Assembly: GCA_037447605.1 (NCBI GenBank)
Contig: CM074819.1
Location: forward strand, 1,031,076 to 1,053,237
Direction of reading: 5' to 3'
Length of the DNA stretch: 22,162 bases
Origin: Zygnema circumcarinatum
Lineage: Eukaryota > Streptophyta > Zygnematophyceae > Zygnematales > Zygnemataceae
In this document: positions 12,205-22,162 of the stretch, piece by piece
Layout: the number at the start of each line of letters is the position of its first letter
Numbering within the stretch: position 1 is the stretch's first letter
The notes under the pieces: generated by a model
Database searches by the model: none
What the model was told of the DNA's origin: nothing
What the model saw: the letters and a program-made list of their open reading frames with translations, nothing else
Made by a program: the position numbers and the translations under genes

Positions 12205-12948
12205 GGCATGCTCAATTCAAAGCGACGTAGATCCTGCGTAACCTTAAGTTAAAATGGCATGAAGCTTACAATTTGCAGAAAAACTGAGGATGAGACGATA
12301 CTGTCTGCATACCTTCAATGCAGAACTGACTTTCGCTCGCAACATTTCGTACTGCCCCTCCAATGGTTGGCCTGCTGCCTCACTTTCCCACCCATAATGC
12401 AAATGTTAGCACAAAAAGGAGGGAGGGCGGGGGGGGGAGCGGGAGAGGGAGTGGGCGAGGGAGGCGTAAATTCTAGAGAAAGGGAGAAGGAGATACCTGG
12501 AAATGGCGCGGCTGCAGAGGCGGTGCGAGGCAGAGTGCAGATGCAAGGAGGCGGCGCGTGCGCTGCCCGACACGTGGCGGCCGAAGAAGAGCCATTGGTC
12601 GCCAGGGAGCCCCATGGCGCCTCTCTCCTCCCGCTCCCTCTCCCTCTCCCTCACCTCCCTCACTCCTGCTTTTTTTAATACACCATAGTCAAGCATCGTC
12701 CAACGAGGACGTGCCACGTGTATTTTTGTCCACGTGGCACGTTCTCATTGGAAATTGTCGATCATAGTAGCACGTGGTACTGAAATGTCATAGAGCGTGA
12801 CAAATGGTGACGTACTGTGACTATGGTCCAGCTGGACCACTCACAGCTTGCCATGTGTCATTATGTACACGTGGCGAACTGTGATTGGTACTTGTTTCAG
12901 AGAGTACCTTCTCCTTCAAGGAGGTGCTTCCAGTTCGCTATCAAGGCC
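12205..12948. promoter_or_regulatory. Divergent promoter with five G-boxes and palindromes
   Basis: This region separates the divergent Mpv17-like and Rad60-like genes. Perfect CACGTG boxes lie at 12571, 12715, 12731, 12771 and 12868. The boxes at 12715 and 12731 are the centre of an inverted repeat: GGACGTGCCACGTG (12707-12720) pairs with CACGTGGCACGTTC (12731-12744), 13 of 14 positions, with a 10-nt spacer. A TGACGT element (12808-12813) and a 16-bp perfect palindrome (12824-12839) follow. A purine-rich run covers 12417-12495 and a CT run 12628-12660. The symmetry suggests regulation in both directions, but transcription starts are unknown. Confidence 0.65.
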
Positions 12949-13008
12949 ATGGCAGGGGCAAAATTAGGGTTAGGGTTGGAGGGGATGCAGGAGCAGGAAC
13001 AGCAGTAG
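12949..13008 (+). CDS. Short reading frame in probable Rad60-like 5' leader
   Basis: ATG at 12949 in context GCCATGG opens MAGAKLGLGLEGMQEQEQQ and stops at TAG. A possible donor at 13005 would leave phase 2, but the acceptors seen at 13132 and 13143 need phase 1 or 0, so it does not join cleanly to the main frame. It is more likely an upstream ORF in a leader exon than coding exon 1. It contains TTAGGGTTAGGGTT (12964-12977), a telo-box-like element. Confidence 0.3.
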   Translation: MAGAKLGLGLEGMQEQEQQ

Positions 13009-13160
13009 AGATTTAAGGATTCAGAGGCTTTGATATTTTTTCTAATGGATTTAATGTTTTTGTGTTAGTATTTCATAGTGCAGGGCTCAATTTCACGCGC
13101 CATTGTAATATTCCATTTCATCTTTCTTCAGGGATCTTTCAGAAGAACCAGGCGAGCTTC

Positions 13161-16079
13161 ATGGCGCGCAGGAAGGACGGCTTCTTGCAGCAGCAGCAGC
13201 AATGGAGAGCTGCAGGAAAAGATGAAAACTCTGCTGCAAAAAATGCGCATGTGATCGATCTCTGTGACAGCGACGACAGCGATGCGGAGCAGGGCCCTGC
13301 CAGGCAGCCGCTGAAGCCGTTGCCCGCCATGGATATGTGCCTGAGTGCTAGGAGACGTGCAGCAGCCATGCGCTCTGCTTCAGGGAGCCCTTTTCTTGAC
13401 TGCAGGAATGGTATCTCACCAGCTGTGAAGGAGCGCAAGGCGAGCAAGCAAGGGCAAGCAACGCCTGCTCCTCCTGCAGAAGCCGCACAACCGGCAGCCA
13501 TGGGCGGCGCAACTGCTCCTACACACGAAGACAGAGTGTGTCAGAGGGTCCCTGTATCCCTTGTGAGCTAAAAAGGTCATCGTCTGAATCTACGCGCTTC
13601 AATAGCGGTGTTAGGGTTGTGAGGAGCGCTGCGTGCATGCATTAGTCGTGAGAAAATTGCGAGTATCTTATGGCCTTAGCTGCTTGTACAACTTGTGAGG
13701 GGTTTTGAAGCCCTCTATATTTACTTGTCATGCACAGAAGGAAGAGGAGTTCGAGCCATTGTTCGAGTATGGAAGTCTTCAGTCACCTGCGGCTCGGTTG
13801 CACGAAACAGTCGGTACGTTTTGAGTTGCTCTGGCTGCTTTCCAGCAAGTCGTTTGCAGACCATTGTAGCAGCCTGCACGAAACTCAGCGTAGGTTTGCT
13901 TCTCGGGTTGCTTGCTTTTTCTGATCACCCTGACTCTGCCTGTTGCAGAATTGAATGATAGCGATGATGACGATGTGAACCCAACAAGCTTATGGTCCAT
14001 GGGCAGGAAAAGAAAAGCCCAGGTACACCTACGGTAAACTTGTAGGATTGTTTTGTAGTTGACGAACGTGAAAGAAGGCACAAATCTAGGGTTTACAAAG
14101 TAGATGCCACCAAATGATGGTGGCTCAAACTCCAACTCTGTCGAGAAGTTGTCTGCATACCGTTATTCATATTAGCACCACCTCAAATGGTGCTCAACCG
14201 GCGGTTCTATAAGTACAATATCAGTAGATTGGTCCTGGTTGGACCATTCTGATATGGCAATTAGGGCCAGATTCCTGATTGACTTTGCTATCTCTGCATA
14301 TTTGAAACTACTCGAGCTCTATGCTACACTTTTTATTTCTCTTTATTTTTATTTTTTTCTGTCTGAGCCTTGTACCAATGGCTATTTGTCTCGCTAGTAT
14401 TGATGTGAGGAAGCAAATACTACACAGTCTCTATGAGTCACCTTTACGAAGGCTGTTTTTTTCTCGTGAGTGGGGAATTAATATGAAAATCTGAAAACAT
14501 CCCTAGTTCAGATAATTGTTGCCAAAAGGAACTGTTGTTGGCCAATAGCTCATTTGCTATTGCCCACAAGCAGACGTTCTTGTGTAGTTTAGTGCTGATC
14601 AATGTATTTGAAGGATATACCTCGTAAACATGCATTCATGACGTCGCTTTTGCATGTGTTAGTACAATGCTCAGTTTGAATGTCTGACGGCACAGATGAG
14701 AACTGTGGATTGGCATGCAGGAGCCTCTTAAACAAGAAATGGGGAACTTTGTATGGGACGATCGAAGTTGTGGCAACAGTTCGACAGACAAGCAAAGTTC
14801 CGGAAATGTAGTTTTGGAGACTTTTGCGGAGCCTCCCGCTGTAAAAGTATCCGCTAAGATGGTTGCGCTTATTGAAAAGCGGTGAGACCCCTTGTCTGCG
14901 GTCCACCCAAGCTAGTTCAAAAATTTGAACTGACAGGCTGATCTGCGCTGCTTAGAATACATGACATGCACATGCCTGAAGATAAACCTTTTGCATTAGT
15001 CATTCCTGGAGGAGTTATATTTCAACTAAGTCTAAGTCCTCCAAATGTTCGTGAAACTCGTTATGTTTACAGAAGGCGAAGAGAAGCAGCTGCTGCAATC
15101 GATGCAGCCGCAGCTGAAGCTATTATCAGTCGAGCTGAAGAAGAGGCGAGAGCAGCTGCAATGGAGAAGGATAGAGCAGAAGGTGTAGGACAGTCGACTC
15201 ATAGTGATGGGACTATGAAGGAGTCCGCAACATCATCCTCTATGAACAAGGAAGATTCCGAACATTCTGCGGAGCCTCCAGAAGCGAGCGGATCACAAAA
15301 GCATGAAGGAGAGAAGATTCGTCTAAAGCTGAGAACGAAAGGCAATGAAGACCACTGCTACAAGCTGGGCAAGGTGCGAGACTCCTCCTTATCTGAGTTC
15401 GTACCTTTCTGCATTCATCACCTCATCTTCATTAGGGCTACAATTGGGTCGCAGTTAAGGTTGTTGTTGTTACGAGTTGTAGCTGGGTAAAGCTTTTCAA
15501 CGAGAATTTGGTCAAAAAGTGAAGGAGCAGAATGGGGGTAGAATGGTTGGAAGGTGGGTTTTTAAGTTAGGGTTAGGTAAGTAGCTTGAGTTCTCTTGTT
15601 GCTTGGGTTATATTGCTTGATTTCGATTACGATGGACTGTGCGTTGAGATAGGAACACACTACTGGAGCCTTGCTAGCGACACCTTTCAGATTGGATAGG
15701 TTCACAGGTGTAGGGAAAGTGCCATTATCGGTGAAGTTGAAAAGAATCACCAACTTACAGGTCTTTCAAAAATGGCAATTGCCTCCGTTTGTCGGCAGTC
15801 TCCTCACTGCACCGCCCTCACATTATTTACATCTTCTGTACATATATATGCACTTGGGGACTAAAGCCGATCTCTCACAGATTACGCTTATGTTTCGTCA
15901 TGTTGTTCTGCCAGACGGACCCTCTTGAAAAGTTGTTTCAGGCCTTTGCGAAAAAAGTCTCCGGTTCTATTGGGGACTTCATCTTCCTCTTTGATGGAGA
16001 AAAATTGGCTCCAACTCAAACGCCGACCGATTTTGATATGGACGATGATGATATGATTGAGGTTGTGACCCGCGGGTGA
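13161..16079 (+). CDS. Rad60/NIP45-like protein with SUMO-interacting motif and C-terminal SUMO-like domain
   Basis: Six exons join in phase: 13161-13562, 13738-13813, 13949-14022, 14721-14881, 15073-15373 and 15915-16079, giving 392 aa. The N-terminus has HVIDLCDSDDSD (30-41), a classic SUMO-interacting motif: hydrophobic VIDL followed by Asp/Ser. EEEFEPLFEY (136-145) resembles a segment I recall in a plant single-domain ubiquitin-like protein. An acidic ELNDSDDDD stretch (160-168) is followed by a basic GRKRKAQ that could be a nuclear signal. An Ala/Arg/Glu-rich helix (238-275) precedes the ubiquitin-like fold at 320-391: IRLKLRTKG, TDPLEKLFQAFAKKV, FIFLFDGEKL, TPTDFDMDDDDMIEVV. It ends in VVTRG with no diglycine tail to process, so this is an internal SUMO-like domain and not SUMO itself. 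Rad60/Esc2/NIP45 proteins act in genome stability and SUMO signalling; that role is inferred here. The start codon at 13161 follows likely 5' UTR intron acceptors at 13130-13131 or 13141-13142. Confidence 0.85.
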
Positions 16080-17657
16080 TGGGAGGTGGGTCAATGACTT
16101 GCTCTTCAATGTGACTGCGGTTAAAAGTGCGAGACCTGAGTGAGCACTACTGGTAAAACTTCCCACAAGCCCATCACCCTTACTCGCTGTTCGAGTTCTA
16201 CGGTTAACCCTCTTCATGCTATGACTACCAGCTCACTCAGCCACCTTCTCCTTGGTTTTACTATTAGGAACTTCCCTTTTAACCCTGTAGGCTGTAGCGC
16301 ATCTTGAACAGACACCTCCTTTTCAGTCGCTCGATACGATATGCGGCAGTTTGGCTGTTGGGCCCTAAGCAGATTTTGTGCTCTATTAGTTGAAACAGGT
16401 GAAGTTTAGAACCTTTCAGCCAATCTTACACTTGCTCGCATAGGCTTAGGCTTAGCTTGGAGCTTCACTGTCAGTACCCCAGAGTTTGTAAAAATGGAAA
16501 GAGACCACCAGTCATCGCTCGCCATTTGTTGCGTGCCGTCTGACTTGGCAAGTTGTGATTGGTACAACAGCAGACACGTTTTACGGAATATCCTGAACAG
16601 ATTTCTGTCTTTTCTTTTTGTCAACCTGCTGGATCTCTTGTGGAATGTCTTATCTAAATAAATTATACTTGGAGGGAGACATGTGTTCCACAAGTTTGGT
16701 ACTGACAAGCGAATGGAGGTTCCTTCAAAGAACAAATACTAATAGTATCTGTTTTTTGCAGGTATAAGAATGATTCACCTTTTATTTGAGAAGCCATGTT
16801 TGAAAAGCCCTAAAAGCCTTAAAACAGTATTTATGTAGATACGTTGATTGTCTTTGTAGATAGAACTCAAGTCACATCCCATTTTCAGGTTAACATTGGA
16901 CTTGTCTAAGAAATGTGCGCAAATATTCTTTGTTCACAGATATCTCACAGTTTACGAGCAAAAGAGTTCCAACCCAACGCAACATGCAAACCGATTGCGC
17001 ATCGCCGTCTAATCATTGTCAAGAAACTAGCCGGCTAGGATGTCCAAGTTCATGCAACTAGTCGCTATTGACCTAAACATGATGACCTATAGACGACTTG
17101 CTTCTAGGGAGGGTTGCGTTGTTGAGCTTGGGCGTAGCTTTCCGCTCCCAACTTTTTCTTTTGGCAATAGGTCCTTTGCGACCAGTTCCTCGTGGTTCCC
17201 CCATGCAGCTTTTGTCCATGTACATGTGATGGCCTCGCCATCGTGAGATCAATGCCACATCCTTTGTATCGACAATATATGTCACATTTCCATTAATGAA
17301 CATTGTGCGCATCCTATACTGCTTGAGAGTTCCACAGAGCCGCCATCCCTTCTAATTTCATACCGAGACCGCTTCTCCCATATGGCTTTCACTGCTATTC
17401 CGCCTGCATTAGATTCCGACTTAGAGCTTAAGTATTGCAGATTCAGAAAGGGAATCCGGCATGGGAGCATACCAATGCTTGGGATTGCAGTAGCCAATAT
17501 CGCCGATATCAGTATGTCTACATTATAATGGCGGCATAGTCCCAGCGAATCATTATATGAGGGCTTCAGGAAGGCAGCTGCTTGCCAACTGCATGCAAAC
17601 CACCGCCGGCTTTTTGGGCCATACTGAAGCTTGAATTCTTTCGAGCCTTCAGAAGCA
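16080..17657. other. Convergent 3' intergenic region
   Basis: This lies between the Rad60-like and heme oxygenase stops. AATAAA at 16657-16662 is a possible plus-strand poly(A) signal, though distant (about 580 bp after the stop). Open frames such as 16406-16735 (-) and 17040-17246 (+) match no family I recognise and have no gene-like context. I see no element or RNA gene here. Confidence 0.45.
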
Positions 17658-21542
<3,885 letters not shown>

Positions 21543-21722
21543 GGCCCTCCTCTCCTTTCCCTCCCTCCCTCCCTCCCTCCCCTCTTCCCCTCTGCTCCTT
21601 TATCGCTCTTTATGCACCCCCTCCCTCTCCGTCTTTCCTGCCTGCCTGCCTCTCTCCTCCCGCTCTCCCTCTCTCTCTCCCGCTTTCTGCCTCCCTCTAC
21701 TCTCTTCCCTCCCTCCCCCCTT
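21543..21722 (+). repeat. Pyrimidine-rich tract at the heme oxygenase 5' leader
   Basis: About 180 bp immediately upstream of the minus-strand start codon is dominated by CCCT and CT repeats on the plus strand, so the leader would be GA-rich on the sense strand. It includes a (CCCT)n run at about 21560-21585. It probably lies in the 5' UTR or core promoter. Confidence 0.9.
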
Positions 21723-21729
21723 AAGTTCC

Positions 21730-21778
21730 GAGGTCCGCGGGGGACCTCCCCCGGGCGGCCATCCGCCAGCCACGTGGC
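21730..21778 (-). promoter_or_regulatory. Heme oxygenase upstream G-box and adjacent hairpin
   Basis: GCCACGTGGC (21769-21778) is a perfect 10-bp palindrome holding a G-box, about 230 bp upstream of the start codon. Next to it, GAGGTCC/GGACCTC (21730-21748) forms a 7-bp stem with a 5-nt loop. Light-regulated plant promoters often carry G-boxes bound by HY5 or PIF factors; that link is inference here. Confidence 0.5.
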
Positions 21779-21821
21779 CCCACGGCCGTGCGCGTATGGA
21801 ATTGACCGGTTTTTACAGACG

Positions 21822-21879
21822 TGTACGGCACATGTGCGCAATCCGTACTGAAATCAAAGAAAATGTACGGCACATGTGC
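21822..21879 (+). repeat. 16-bp direct repeat with 42-bp spacing
   Basis: TGTACGGCACATGTGC occurs at 21822-21837 and 21864-21879. Each copy contains the perfect palindrome GCACATGTGC. A shorter ATTCGTACA direct repeat follows at 21904 and 21914, and a run of 14 C lies at 21940-21953. Confidence 0.9.
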
Positions 21880-22009
21880 AGACCTTGTTGCATATTTGTA
21901 CACATTCGTACATATTCGTACAAATATGTGAATAAAGTACCCCCCCCCCCCCCAAAATATTTTCGCCATGGTTTCGGCAAATATTTCACAGTTCGGACCA
22001 GTGGATCAG

Positions 22010-22162
22010 CAACCATTGGACAACCATTGGATGGCAATGGTTGGACGTCTACTGGTTGGCAACCAGTCGACTGGTTTGGAACCAGTGGATGCCACTGGTT
22101 GGCAACCAGTCGAATGGTTGTTTCGGTCCGCAACCACTGGTTGGCAACCAGTCGAATGGTTG
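22010..22162 (+). repeat. Array of perfect short hairpins, partly a 42-bp tandem repeat, open at right edge
   Basis: CAACCATTGGA is duplicated in tandem (22010-22031). CAACCATTG pairs with CAATGGTTG (22021-22043). ACTGGTTGGCAACCAGT, an 8-bp perfect stem around one base, occurs at 22051, 22094 and 22136, with a variant at 22070-22086. From 22093 the text repeats with a 42-bp period and the second copy is cut by the window end. No terminal repeat or transposase supports calling it a transposon. Confidence 0.85.

Noticed and set aside
15567-15578. Interstitial telomere repeat
   Set aside because: There are fewer than two TTAGGG units in an intron, too short to indicate a telomere or fusion site.
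16406-16735. A 109-codon minus-strand open frame
   Set aside because: It has no recognisable motif, no homology I can recall and no supporting splice or promoter context. It is likely chance.
21813-22133. A 106-codon minus-strand open frame through the hairpin array
   Set aside because: The 42-bp period is a multiple of three, so one frame stays open through the repeat. The non-repeat part shows no family features.
22010-22162. CRISPR array at the right edge
   Set aside because: Repeats are palindromic but the units and spacers do not alternate as in CRISPR, and the genome is a plant nuclear one.

Overview
The window is nuclear DNA of a green land plant. It has spliced genes with GT-AG introns of about 0.1-1.1 kb, plastid transit peptides, a plant-type heme oxygenase, a short plant-type oxysterol-binding-protein-related protein (ORP) and an A-type cytochrome P450. 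GC-rich exons, compact spacing and very many CT/GA simple repeats would fit a bryophyte or other non-flowering lineage, but the sequence does not fix the species.

Six genes can be built from exon translations, splice sites and reading-phase agreement. Left to right: (1) the 3' part of a cytochrome P450 (+, 2-2069, start codon outside the window); (2) a short ORP lipid-transfer protein (+, 3313-5672, six exons, 467 aa) whose signature His-His pair is replaced; (3) a plastid-targeted TraB/GumN-like membrane protein (+, 6268-9164, six exons, 524 aa); (4) an Mpv17/PMP22-family membrane protein (-, 10101-12204) with one internal exon apparently lost in a 100-N assembly gap; (5) a Rad60/NIP45-like protein with a SUMO-interacting motif and a C-terminal SUMO-like domain (+, 13161-16079, six exons, 392 aa); (6) plastid heme oxygenase of the HY1/HO1 type (-, 17658-21542, five exons, 285 aa).

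Genes 3 and 4 are convergent, 4 and 5 are divergent and share a promoter packed with G-boxes (CACGTG) and palindromes, and 5 and 6 are convergent. G-boxes also lie upstream of the ORP gene and of heme oxygenase. The genes do not form an obvious single pathway. Heme oxygenase makes biliverdin for the phytochrome chromophore and the TraB-like protein is probably also plastid-located. The others serve lipid transfer, organelle membranes, SUMO biology and specialised metabolism.

The rest is mainly low-complexity DNA: (CT)n/(GA)n microsatellites in introns (one about 180 bp, one ending in the assembly gap), homopurine-homopyrimidine tracts of 150-500 bp, a G-rich hexamer array between two copies of a diverged duplication behind the P450, and an array of short perfect hairpins with 42-bp periodicity running off the right edge. 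I found no mobile element, RNA gene or CRISPR array that I could support.
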